Part shown: piece by piece, positions 36,266 to 44,092 of the stretch
Layout of the letters: every line of letters begins with the position of its first letter
Numbering within the stretch: the first letter of the stretch is position 1
Assembly: GCA_902791985.1 (NCBI GenBank)
Contig: CADAYD010000007.1
Coordinates: 1-64,000 of the forward strand
DNA: 64,000 nucleotides
Direction: 5' to 3'
Origin: an uncultured bacterium
Lineage (GTDB): Bacteria > Cyanobacteriota > Vampirovibrionia > Gastranaerophilales > Gastranaerophilaceae
Made by a program: the position numbers and the translations under genes
Notes under the pieces: model-generated
The model's database searches: none
The model's input: only the letters and a program-made list of their open reading frames with translations
What the model was told of the DNA's origin: nothing

Positions 36266-36835
36266 ATGTTAAAACGAGGATTCACATTAGCGGAAGTTCT
36301 GATTACCATGGGTGTTATTGGTGTTGTGGCCGCACTTACAATTCCATCTTTGAGTGCAAATTATCAGAAAAGAGTTTTGACAACTCAACTCCAAAAAGCT
36401 TATGCTGAATTATCTCAAGCAGGTTCAATGGCTCTGTCTGAAGAGATGTCTTCGGATATAGATAGGACTCGTGCTTTCAGAGATAATAACTTTCTTCAAA
36501 CTTATCTTACCAAGTCTACAAGTTGTGGAATAAGTAGTTGTTTTGCTCAAGCATACAAAAGTCAATGGCGAGGGGATAATGATTATGAGCCCACAAGATT
36601 TCCTATGACAAGCTATAGCTGTGTTAGGTCAGCTGCAGGTTATTCTGTATGTTTTGGTAAATTGTCTTATGATACAAATTTAAATTACGGTATACTTGAT
36701 GTAAATGGAACAAAAGGACCTAATAAAATGGGAGTAGATTTTTATAGAATTTATTTCAAAAAAAGAGGAGGGTTAGTTGGTTATCAGCAAGAACTAATTA
36801 ACATTTTAGAAAATGATTGGAATATAGATTTTTAG
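36266..36835 (+). CDS. Type IV prepilin-like protein, tandem copy 1
   Basis: This 189-residue prepilin has the PilD-type cleavage/methylation motif RG|FTLAEVLIT, with Glu at mature position 5, then a hydrophobic helix (GVIGVVAALTIPSL). The first 50 residues (to KAYAELSQAG) are almost identical in the four tandem copies. The globular part is variable and here carries four cysteines. A GILDVNGTKGPN segment near the end is shared by all copies. It should assemble into a pilus or type II-like pseudopilus; no pilus motor gene is in the window. Confidence 0.92.
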   Translation: MLKRGFTLAEVLITMGVIGVVAALTIPSLSANYQKRVLTTQLQKAYAELSQAGSMALSEEMSSDIDRTRAFRDNNFLQTYLTKSTSCGISSCFAQAYKSQWRGDNDYEPTRFPMTSYSCVRSAAGYSVCFGKLSYDTNLNYGILDVNGTKGPNKMGVDFYRIYFKKRGGLVGYQQELINILENDWNIDF

Positions 36836-36859
36836 AGTTATTTTATCGGAGGATAAAGC

Positions 36860-37411
36860 ATGAAAAAAGCATTTACTTTAGCAGAAGTTTTGATAACTAT
36901 GGGCGTAATCGGTGTTGTTGCAGCGTTGACTATTCCATCGTTGAGTGCAAATTATCAAAAAAGAGTTCTGACAACTCAACTTCAAAAAGCATATGCCGAG
37001 ATTTCTCAAGCTGGTGCTATGGTTATCGCAGATGAAATGACTGATGACTTTAGAACCTCGAGAGCAATCAGAAATAGGAGGTTTATTGGGCCTTATTTAA
37101 AATCAGGAGGAACATCATCGTTTGCCAGTAATTATGAAATGCATGACAATAGAGGAACTAATTATAATATTTGGGGTGAAATGCGAGGCAACTATAATTG
37201 TGGCTCTTTAAGTTCTGGTGCGGTTGTTTGTGTTGATGAGCATGCTCGTGGTATCCTTGATGTCAACGGTCAAAGAGGTCCTAATGTAATTGGCAGGGAT
37301 GCATTTTCTATAGGCTTTTTAAAGAATGGAACCATAAGTTATGATTATAGTCCTTCTTTAGAAAGTATTATGTTGAATGACTGGGATATTGATAGACCTA
37401 ATGATTGGTAA
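36860..37411 (+). CDS. Type IV prepilin-like protein, tandem copy 2
   Basis: This is a 183-residue prepilin (MKKAFTLAEVLIT; Ala replaces Gly before the cleavage point, which is tolerated in some prepilins). The helix and the SANYQKRVLTTQLQKAYAE stretch match copy 1. The globular domain has two cysteines (NYNCGSLSSGAVVCVDEH) and the GILDVNGQRGPN motif. It is closest to copy 4. GGAGG precedes the start, and it lies 24 bp after copy 1. Confidence 0.92.
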   Translation: MKKAFTLAEVLITMGVIGVVAALTIPSLSANYQKRVLTTQLQKAYAEISQAGAMVIADEMTDDFRTSRAIRNRRFIGPYLKSGGTSSFASNYEMHDNRGTNYNIWGEMRGNYNCGSLSSGAVVCVDEHARGILDVNGQRGPNVIGRDAFSIGFLKNGTISYDYSPSLESIMLNDWDIDRPNDW

Positions 37412-37431
37412 ATCTTGAAAGGATTAAGCGT

Positions 37432-37977
37432 ATGAGAAAAGGATTTACTTTAGCGGAAGTTTTGATAACATTAGGTGTAATCGGTATTGTTGCAGCGTTA
37501 ACAATTCCATCTATGAGTGCTAATTATCAAAAAAGGGTTTTAACCACTCAACTCCAAAAGGCTTATGCTGAAGTTTCTCAAGCAGGTGCTGCGGCTTTTA
37601 CAGAAGATATGGGTAGTGATTTTCGAAAATCTAATACAATACGAAATCGAAAATTTCTCGGGCAATTTTTAAAAACAACAAGTATTGATGTCGGAAGATT
37701 CCCGCGTTATCAAAATAATGGTAGGGATAATTATGATATATCTCTTTATCTTGGACCAAATAGTCGCAGTTACGCATGTGGTAAAATGCAGACAGGAGCG
37801 TATATTTGTGTAACGGAACAGGGTGTAGGAGTGCTGGATGTTAATGGCGAAAAAGGCCCGAATGTAATGGGTAGAGATGCGTTTACAATCGGATTTGCCA
37901 GTGATGGGACTTTAAATGCAGATTACGATGCAAATTTGAAAAATATTATAGAAAATGATTGGGACATAGACAGATAA
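37432..37977 (+). CDS. Type IV prepilin-like protein, tandem copy 3
   Basis: This 181-residue prepilin (MRKGFTLAEVLIT) has the same helix and KRVLTTQLQKAYAEVSQAG stretch. The globular domain has a Cys pair (YACGKMQTGAYICVTEQ) and the VLDVNGEKGPN motif. ATG 37432 is chosen because it gives the standard short prepilin leader and follows GAAAGGATT; a longer frame start overlaps the end of copy 2. Confidence 0.92.
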   Translation: MRKGFTLAEVLITLGVIGIVAALTIPSMSANYQKRVLTTQLQKAYAEVSQAGAAAFTEDMGSDFRKSNTIRNRKFLGQFLKTTSIDVGRFPRYQNNGRDNYDISLYLGPNSRSYACGKMQTGAYICVTEQGVGVLDVNGEKGPNVMGRDAFTIGFASDGTLNADYDANLKNIIENDWDIDR

Positions 37978-38003
37978 TAGAATTATTAGAGAGGATTTAA
38001 TAT

Positions 38004-38549
38004 ATGAAAAAAGGATTCACTTTAGCAGAAGTTTTAATAACAATGGGCGTAATCGGCGTTGTCGCAGCGTTGACGATTCCGTCTTTGTCAACGCAGTACC
38101 AAAAAAGAGTTTTGACTACTCAACTCCAAAAGGCATATGCTGAATTATCTCAAGCAGGAGCAATGGTTATTGCTAATGAAATGACTAGTGATTTTCATCA
38201 ATCAAGGGCTGTAAGAAATCGTAATTTTATTGGTCCTTATGTCAAAACCGGCGGAAGCGGTAGTTTTGCAAGTAATTATGCTTTATTGAGTGATAAAAAT
38301 ACCCAATATAATTTTTTGGGAGATATATCAAATCGTAGAGATTGTGGTTCAATGCTATCTGGTGCTGTTGTTTGTGTAGATGATAATGGAAAAGGTATAC
38401 TTGATGTAAATGGAGCAAAAGGGCCGAATTTAATTGGCAGAGATGCTTTTACAATATGGTTTGACAGAGGCGGTAAAGTAACATCAGATTATAGTCCTTC
38501 TTTGAAATACATCATGTCGGAAGATTGGGATTTAGATGCCGCTCTTTAG
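38004..38549 (+). CDS. Type IV prepilin-like protein, tandem copy 4
   Basis: This 181-residue prepilin (MKKGFTLAEVLIT) has a globular domain close to copy 2 (FIGPYVKTGGSGSFASNY, a Cys pair at DCGSMLSGAVVCVDDN, GILDVNGAKGPN). An AGAGG ribosome site is present. It is the last of the tandem set; the next gene is convergent, 20 bp away. Confidence 0.92.
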   Translation: MKKGFTLAEVLITMGVIGVVAALTIPSLSTQYQKRVLTTQLQKAYAELSQAGAMVIANEMTSDFHQSRAVRNRNFIGPYVKTGGSGSFASNYALLSDKNTQYNFLGDISNRRDCGSMLSGAVVCVDDNGKGILDVNGAKGPNLIGRDAFTIWFDRGGKVTSDYSPSLKYIMSEDWDLDAAL

Positions 38550-38568
38550 TTTTTGATGTACTATTTTT

Positions 38569-40332
38569 TTATTTAACCACAACCCATTTTGATTTTGGTT
38601 TGAAGTTGGCTTTATCATCTAATAAAGCCTTAATCAACTTGTTATAATTTACTTTTTGCTCAGATGTCGGATTATATTTTATCCAAAGATTGAAACTAAC
38701 ATAGTGCTTATTATTTGCTTTGAGTTTTTGCTTTGATTCGATGCTATATTCAACATCTTCAGGCAGATAATTCTCTGCTGTAAATGTTTTATAATCTTTA
38801 ATCGTTTTTGTAAAATCATCTTCAACAATGCCAAGTTTGTCTTTGTCCAACCAAACAAATTTGACTCTATGAAATCCTGCTTCTGTATAAATTTTGGTAA
38901 ATATATCAACAATAGTTTTTACTCTCTCAGGCTTGTATAGCATTGAGTTCATATTGCTTACCACAACTTTTTCAACTTCGTCTTTAATTTTTTCGAAATC
39001 CGTCGAATCAAAATTATTTGTCGTGCCGCTCTCTATAGTTAAAATATTTTCTTTAATATATTTATTTATCCGTTCAAGCTCGCTAATTGTTAATTTATCG
39101 ACATTCCCTCTGCTTTTTAGTTCTTGGGTTATTTTATCTGCTATAGTATACATTGTGTTTAGTTTATTTGAATGGACGATATTATTGAGTAATTCGGAAT
39201 TCCAAGTTATGTCATACATGTTTTTGTAAATGTTTAGAACTTCATTTAATAACTGCATATCTTTATTTTCAAAATTTGTTTTTACGAAATCAACAATAAT
39301 GTCATAATCATCTTTTTTAATTAGTGGTTTAACCATTTCCGCAGACTGCATCATTCGTTTTAAAATCTTTACCGGTGATTTTTTGAGAGATTGTAAGTTC
39401 TCTATTTCTCCAAGGTGGCGTCTGAATGATAACATTCTTGTATAAATATATGTTTCATCATCTTTTAGCCAGCTGGCATTTTTTAGAAATTTTAATGAAT
39501 ATAACCTGTCAAAAACTGTAGAACCAAAACATCTGCGAGAAAGTTGTAACCTCGTTCCAGGGAATACTTCCGGCACAAGTTCAAAATCGAACGTTTTGCC
39601 TTTATATTTTAAGGTTACATAAAATTCAGGGATGATAGAAAATTCTCTCAAATAACGGGGCATATCTTTGCTGTAGGTTATTGTATCCGTATATAATTTT
39701 AGTTGTTTGGAATGTTGAAGCAGTATTTCATTAAAATTTAGCATGTAAGGCATTGTGATATCTTCTTGCATGTCTTCTGTTTTTTCAACGGTAGTATATT
39801 TTACATAACGTCTTTCATTAACTACGTTATCAAGATTATCCTCAATGTCTTTTATATTTAGTGCCCTATTTTGGGCTGTTGCATCTAATATTGCAAAAGG
39901 ACTGTTTGAAGAATAAAATTTCGCTTTGTTTGTGTTGTAAATGTTAGAAATAAAATAGAAATAAAATGCGTTGATTTTGTCTACTAATTCCGTTGCTATT
40001 TCGTTTTGATTTTTTCCATTATATTCGTAAGTTCCTAAATCAACTCCAACAGCATAATCCAGGTCATTCGGTATGGGGTTATTTTTCAGAAATCCTGAGC
40101 CATAAGGATTTTGATATATATATTTAATTTTCTTCTTGTCAAAAAATAATGAGGTTTTGGTTTCATGTAATATATCATCAACAAAATTTAGTGTTTTTGC
40201 TATGTATGGAAATCCGCTTGTTTCTGTATAGGGATTTGCATAAACAAAGAACATAACCTTTTTGGATACTGCAAATATTGCTGCAAAAACAAGTAAAATA
40301 GATACAAAAATAATCAAAAAATTTTTACGCAT
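38569..40332 (-). CDS. Membrane-anchored protein with nucleotidyltransferase-like signature, copy 2
   Basis: This 587-residue paralogue of the 32950 protein has an N-terminal helix (FLIIFVSILLVFAAIFAV). The blocks YANPYTETSG, NPYGSGFLKNNPIPNDLDY and GKTFDFELVPEVFP are conserved between the two, so GS, DxD and the later Glu are all retained. Copy 2 has Ala where copy 1 has the final Asp of DLDYD. A GGGGAGAG ribosome site lies upstream. The two copies bracket the flippase and prepilin genes, both ending towards the cluster. Confidence 0.6.
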   Translation of the reverse strand: MRKNFLIIFVSILLVFAAIFAVSKKVMFFVYANPYTETSGFPYIAKTLNFVDDILHETKTSLFFDKKKIKYIYQNPYGSGFLKNNPIPNDLDYAVGVDLGTYEYNGKNQNEIATELVDKINAFYFYFISNIYNTNKAKFYSSNSPFAILDATAQNRALNIKDIEDNLDNVVNERRYVKYTTVEKTEDMQEDITMPYMLNFNEILLQHSKQLKLYTDTITYSKDMPRYLREFSIIPEFYVTLKYKGKTFDFELVPEVFPGTRLQLSRRCFGSTVFDRLYSLKFLKNASWLKDDETYIYTRMLSFRRHLGEIENLQSLKKSPVKILKRMMQSAEMVKPLIKKDDYDIIVDFVKTNFENKDMQLLNEVLNIYKNMYDITWNSELLNNIVHSNKLNTMYTIADKITQELKSRGNVDKLTISELERINKYIKENILTIESGTTNNFDSTDFEKIKDEVEKVVVSNMNSMLYKPERVKTIVDIFTKIYTEAGFHRVKFVWLDKDKLGIVEDDFTKTIKDYKTFTAENYLPEDVEYSIESKQKLKANNKHYVSFNLWIKYNPTSEQKVNYNKLIKALLDDKANFKPKSKWVVVK

Positions 40333-40471
40333 GCTTTTTTCTCTCTCCCCAAAACTGTTTCTTCCATTTTATAATAGCATTTTCTCAAAAATAAATCTAT
40401 CCTGTAAAAATATTTAAAAAATAAAAAAGAGTTATAAATTTATTGTAACTCTTTATGTAATAATTATTGTA

Positions 40472-40491
40472 ATGGGGCGGGTGGTGGGATT
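40472..40491. repeat. 20-bp copy of the tRNA-His 3' end
   Basis: ATGGGGCGGGTGGTGGGATT at 40472-40491 is identical, in the same orientation, to 42272-42291, which covers the CCA end and part of the T arm of tRNA-His. Such partial copies are typical of element integration into tRNA 3' ends. The surrounding 410-bp gap (40333-40743) holds no gene that I can see. Besides this copy it has the hairpin at 40526-40560 and a 13-bp direct repeat GACAGTTTGCGAA at 40625-40637 and 40647-40659. Confidence 0.6.
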
Positions 40492-40525
40492 GTCTTGCTG
40501 CGCCTCGCATTAAACGGGTCTTCGC

Positions 40526-40560
40526 ATTTTGCTTTATGTGGCTATTGCCACAAGCAAAAT
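40526..40560. repeat. Hairpin element in the gap before the caspase-like gene
   Basis: Arms ATTTTGCT/AGCAAAAT (8 bp) and TGTGGC/GCCACA (6 bp), with a 3-base bulge and a four-base TATT loop, form a stable hairpin. It has no T-run, so it resembles a REP-like element rather than a terminator. Confidence 0.45.
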
Positions 40561-40755
40561 CTGCTCCGCCCTCTGCTCGGCTTGCGCTCGAACCCAGACC
40601 AAGCTTCGCTTGTGTAAATGAACAGACAGTTTGCGAATTGTGTACGGACAGTTTGCGAAAAACGGGTTATATTTTGTAAAAATTTTGCAATAATTTAGCA
40701 ATTTTCAAAACAAAAAATACTTTATATATATGTAAGTTTCATTATGGGGATTTAT

Positions 40756-41973
40756 ATGGGAACACAACAAGTTATTAAATTAGCAGAAACATTAATAGCA
40801 CAAGGAGTAAAGAAAGCTCGTTATGTTACTCCAACTTGTCGTGTTGGTACTGCTGAACAATTAGGCTTAAAATTAGAACAACTTGCTAGTGATACTGTTC
40901 AAATTCATAAATCACCATTAAGTGAGATTACAAGTTACTTACAAGGAGTTTCAAGAGAAGGAAAAGGATTTATACCAACTTTTGAAAACCCAAATTCCGC
41001 CTTTGCAAAATATTTTAGTGAAATTGAAACATATAATGCTGTAGAATTAGCAAAAGGAACAAGAAAAATTGGATCATTTACAATTTCACCAAAAACCAAA
41101 TTTGTGAACTTAAATGATTTTAAAGATTTTATCCATGCAAATGCAGAAACTCTGAATGTATCAAAACAAGAATATTGGCAACTTGTAGATGAATTGTCAA
41201 GTCAAATAAAAAAAGAAGTTACTGCTAATCCAAATGGTTTAAGACAAGATTTTGTTGAAAATGCAGATAAAATTCATAAATGGGCAGAAATATTCAGAAC
41301 ACAACATAAATATCCAGACGGAAAAGAATCTTTTAGCAAATATTATGACGAACAAATGTTTAATAAAGCTGTGGAACAATATAAAGAATTTGTAGAACAA
41401 GTTACAGGAAAAAAAGTTTTTATAGGTTGTCCGAGTAGAATGAATTTCCCGATTGCTGCACTAAGTTTGTTAAACTGTCCTAAAGCATATAAAGATGTTG
41501 ATTTTATACTTTTAGGACATGGTAAAAATTCATCTTTGATTACCGATATCACAAACCCAAATACTTGGCGATTTTCTGATAATGATAAAAGTATTTGGGA
41601 ATTTATAGAAAATGTTTGTGCAGGTGGTAAAAAGGGAAAAAAGGGGTTGGTCTTTTCTTGCGAAACAGATGGTCTGGCAAAAGCAGGAAAAACTGCAGAA
41701 GAAATGATAGACCAAGATGGACAAAAGATGTTTGGAATCGGTAACGAGGTTATGTCAACTTTTGTAGCAACAAATCCAGCTAAAATAGTAGAAAGTGGTA
41801 TAAGGCATATTAAAGGACACAGATATTTGGTAACAGCATCAAAGGATAGTCCAATTGGTTCGACTGAGTGTGTAAAATATGGTAGAGCTTATACTTTACA
41901 GCCAATTACAGAAATAGGAACTATTGATTATAATTTAGATTTCAGCAAATATCAAGTTGAAAATTTAATATAG
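40756..41973 (+). CDS. Putative clan CD (caspase-like) cysteine protease, unknown family
   Basis: This 405-residue soluble protein matches no family I recognise by name. Two segments fit the clan CD (caspase/gingipain/metacaspase) signature. VDFILLGHGKNSS is a hydrophobic strand followed by His255-Gly. GLVFSCETDG is a hydrophobic strand followed by Ser-Cys302. The His-Cys spacing of 47 is close to that in caspases. An N-terminal helical region of about 230 residues has no signal peptide. The ATG at 40756 follows GGGGATTT; the ATG at 40744 lies 12 nt earlier. A copy of the inverted repeat begins 10 bp after its stop. Confidence 0.5.
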   Translation: MGTQQVIKLAETLIAQGVKKARYVTPTCRVGTAEQLGLKLEQLASDTVQIHKSPLSEITSYLQGVSREGKGFIPTFENPNSAFAKYFSEIETYNAVELAKGTRKIGSFTISPKTKFVNLNDFKDFIHANAETLNVSKQEYWQLVDELSSQIKKEVTANPNGLRQDFVENADKIHKWAEIFRTQHKYPDGKESFSKYYDEQMFNKAVEQYKEFVEQVTGKKVFIGCPSRMNFPIAALSLLNCPKAYKDVDFILLGHGKNSSLITDITNPNTWRFSDNDKSIWEFIENVCAGGKKGKKGLVFSCETDGLAKAGKTAEEMIDQDGQKMFGIGNEVMSTFVATNPAKIVESGIRHIKGHRYLVTASKDSPIGSTECVKYGRAYTLQPITEIGTIDYNLDFSKYQVENLI

Positions 41974-41982
41974 TTATATTTT

Positions 41983-42164
41983 GGTTGACTAAAGTCAACC
42001 CTACTTTAGAGTGCAAATATGTGCAAAAGGGTGCAATAATAGTGCAAAAAATGAGTAAAAAAGTGCAAGAAAAGTCACTTTTGGAGTAGTTTGAGTCAAC
42101 TCCTTTCCGACCCTAATAAATCGACAAAAGCTGGATTGCTTCGGGCTTTTGCCCTCGCAATGAC
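41983..42164 (+). repeat. Inverted repeat, left copy, with GTGCAA iterons and a REP-like hairpin
   Basis: The element opens with the palindrome GGTTGACTAAAGTCAACC (41983-42000). Next come copies of GTGCAA at about 10-bp steps near 42011, 42021, 42031 and 42042, plus one at 42063. It ends in a hairpin unit (CGGGCTTTTGCCC inside GGATTGC...GCAATGAC). A diverged copy lies inverted at 43899-44071. The ends are well conserved and the middle is not. Confidence 0.7.
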
Positions 42165-42234
42165 GTTAAATACTTCCGAGCAAATTACTCAAAAAAATAC
42201 ATACAGCTTGGTAGGGTTCTCATCCCACTCACAA

Positions 42235-42260
42235 ATAAAAAACGCACCCATAAAGGGTGC
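42235..42260 (-). terminator. Rho-independent terminator of tRNA-His
   Basis: On the minus strand GCACCC, loop TTTAT and GGGTGC are followed by GTTTTTTAT. It lies just downstream of the tRNA-His gene. Confidence 0.85.
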
Positions 42261-42272
42261 TTATTTTTATTA

Positions 42273-42349
42273 TGGGGCGGGTGGTGGGATTCGAACCCAC
42301 GCATAACGGAACCACAATCCGTGGTCTTAACCACTTGACGACACCCGCC
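42273..42349 (-). tRNA. tRNA-His (GTG)
   Basis: The minus strand folds as a tRNA with acceptor GCGGGTG/CACCCGC, T arm GTGGG TTCGAAT CCCAC, and an anticodon loop TTGTGGT giving anticodon GTG (His). The extra G-1 opposite C73, the identity element of tRNA-His, is encoded, as is the terminal CCA. Confidence 0.93.
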
Positions 42350-42515
42350 ATAATCTATATGTCAATTCTATCAAATCAATTCACAAAATCAAGTGTATTT
42401 TTTGTGATCTGTATATTTGTCTAAGGTAGGAATAAATTAATTCCCTCCCTTCATTAGGGATGCAGGGTGGGTGTTAGTCCCTTTAGGGCAATGCCTCCCT
42501 AAACATGGGGGACTT

Positions 42516-42548
42516 AAAAAAACAGAGAAGAACGAATGTCCTTCTCTG
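42516..42548 (-). terminator. Rho-independent terminator of the fifth prepilin gene
   Basis: On the minus strand CAGAGAAG, a 10-base loop and CTTCTCTG are followed by TTTTTTT. It lies 28 bp past the prepilin stop. Confidence 0.85.
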
Positions 42549-42576
42549 CCATTTTATTTATACCATTAAGAGTAAA

Positions 42577-43380
42577 TTATTTACTTCTTGTAAGAACCAT
42601 TTTTGCTGCGTTAGTTGCAGGTTCAACAGAACCGTCGTGGAATACAACAGGGAATACGTCACCCATTGTAGCACCGCTTGATGCTGCTTCACATGGTGTT
42701 GCTGACGGGTCTAATTTTGTATCTGTCGGAGTTTGGCAAGTAACTTCTTTGTTTGGAGCGCTTGCACCGTTTACATCGATAAACCCGATGCAGTTAGCAA
42801 GACCGCCTGCCTTAACTTCCGGAGTAGAACCTTGAGCAGCTTGTGCTTGTCTTAAAATTGCTTCATCTAATACAGTACCAGCCGGAAGAGCACAGCCTGT
42901 TGCGTTAGGATTAAATCCTACGTAAGAACCGTCTGCAAGTGCAAATACAAGATAGCCTGTCGGTGACGGAAGCATGGTTGTTGCAATACTATAACCGCCT
43001 TCTGTTGCTCCTGTTTGAGCGTTAGTTGTTGGAGTAGAACCATCTGCTGCCGGAAGTTGACCGTAAACTCCCATATAAGTTTTTCCTGCTAATGTGTTGT
43101 TAAATATACCGCACATTGTATAATTGCCTGCGGCAACTGTTTGTGTAGCACAACTAGCATGTGCACTCGCTGTTCTTACACCTGCATAATCCAATTCATA
43201 CTGTGCTTGAGCCATCAAGCCTGCTTGAGACAATGTTGATAATGTCTTTTTGAATTGTGATGCAAACTTTACACTGTTAGTATTCTGAATCAATGTAGGA
43301 ATTGTCATTGCTGCTACAACACCAATGATACCCAAAGTGATTAATACTTCAGCCAAAGTAAAACCTGATCTTTTTTTCAT
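42577..43380 (-). CDS. Type IV prepilin-like protein (fifth copy, larger)
   Basis: This 267-residue prepilin (MKKRSGFTLAEVLIT, cleavage after Gly, Glu at mature position 5) has helix GIIGVVAAMTIPTLIQN. Its globular part is longer and quite different from the tandem set: Ala/Thr/Gly-rich with six or more cysteines and an IDVNGASAPN motif. Its codon and amino acid use (many Ala, Thr, Gly) contrasts with the Asn/Lys-rich neighbours, as often seen for abundant surface proteins. It could be the major pilin. An AAAGG ribosome site and its own terminator suggest a single-gene unit. Confidence 0.9.
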   Translation of the reverse strand: MKKRSGFTLAEVLITLGIIGVVAAMTIPTLIQNTNSVKFASQFKKTLSTLSQAGLMAQAQYELDYAGVRTASAHASCATQTVAAGNYTMCGIFNNTLAGKTYMGVYGQLPAADGSTPTTNAQTGATEGGYSIATTMLPSPTGYLVFALADGSYVGFNPNATGCALPAGTVLDEAILRQAQAAQGSTPEVKAGGLANCIGFIDVNGASAPNKEVTCQTPTDTKLDPSATPCEAASSGATMGDVFPVVFHDGSVEPATNAAKMVLTRSK

Positions 43381-43572
43381 AGTTCATAACCTTTCTTTTT
43401 TGTTAAATACTATAACATTTGTATTACATATTGATTATATTACACATATTTTCTTTTCATGTCAATTATTTGAACGATTTTTTATCTATACCCTGATTTA
43501 ATCATTTGAACTCCTAATATTTATTTTTATACTGTAATTAATCCCAAAAGATTAATTCAAATAACAATAGTT

Positions 43573-43606
43573 ATTCTAAATTAATACTTTAGTATTAATT
43601 TAGAAT
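43573..43606. repeat. Perfect 16-bp inverted repeat (34-bp palindrome)
   Basis: ATTCTAAATTAATACT, two T bases, and its exact reverse complement form an AT-rich hairpin or operator with no mismatch. It sits in the 348-bp gap between the fifth prepilin promoter side and tRNA-fMet. No T-run follows, so it is not a normal terminator. Nothing else gene-like is seen in that gap. Confidence 0.7.
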
Positions 43607-43728
43607 ACAAAAAGTAGTTTCAAATGGCTGCTGTTAGTGAATTTGTAGAAATGTAAATAATTATTAAGGAGATAATGTACTTGAAAAAAAATATTTAGGA
43701 GGTAGGATAGTTATATAAAGTTAAATAT

Positions 43729-43805
<77 letters not shown>

Positions 43806-43810
43806 TTTTA

Positions 43811-43836
43811 AAAGACTACTTAAGTAGTCTTTTTTC
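43811..43836 (+). terminator. Rho-independent terminator of tRNA-fMet
   Basis: A perfect dyad AAAGACTACTT/AAGTAGTCTTT runs into a T tract, 5 bp after the tRNA. Confidence 0.88.
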
Positions 43837-43898
43837 TATTAATACTTCCGCAAAGCACGAGTACCTTTTAACAGGACATTTGGTCGGAAGTTTTTCAA

Positions 43899-44071
43899 GT
43901 CATTGCGAGGGCAAAAGCCCGAAGCAATCCAGCATTTGCCGATTTATAAAGGACGGAAATGGGTTGAGTACAAAAGTCCGGAATGTCCGGTTTGGGGAAC
44001 AAAAATGTCCACCTTTTTGCACCATATTTGCACATATTTGCACTAATAAGTAGGGTTGACTTTAGTCAACC
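43899..44071 (-). repeat. Inverted repeat, right copy
   Basis: This is the reverse-complement counterpart of 41983-42164. It has the same GGTTGACTAAAGTCAACC palindrome at its outer end, three GTGCAA copies at about 11-bp steps, and the same GGATTGC...GCAATGAC hairpin unit at its inner end. It starts 22 bp beyond the stop of the calpain-like gene. Confidence 0.7.
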
Positions 44072-44092
44072 GAAATGTAACGGTATGCTACA

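Noticed and set aside
42011-42068. CRISPR-like short repeats (GTGCAA)
   Set aside because: Repeats are only 6-7 bp with 4-5 bp between them; there are no spacers of CRISPR length and no cas genes.
42091-42306. 71-codon plus-strand frame ending in GAGGGIRTHA
   Set aside because: It runs through the inverted repeat and the antisense of tRNA-His. The ending is the well-known artefact of translating a tRNA 3' end.
42536-42835. 99-codon plus-strand frame opposite the fifth prepilin
   Set aside because: It is wholly antisense to a clear prepilin gene with motifs; its composition reflects the Ala/Thr-rich codons of that gene.
43573-43606. dif site for the Xer recombinase
   Set aside because: A dif site is about 28 bp with an asymmetric 6-bp centre and known arm motifs; this is a fully symmetric AT palindrome with a 2-bp centre.
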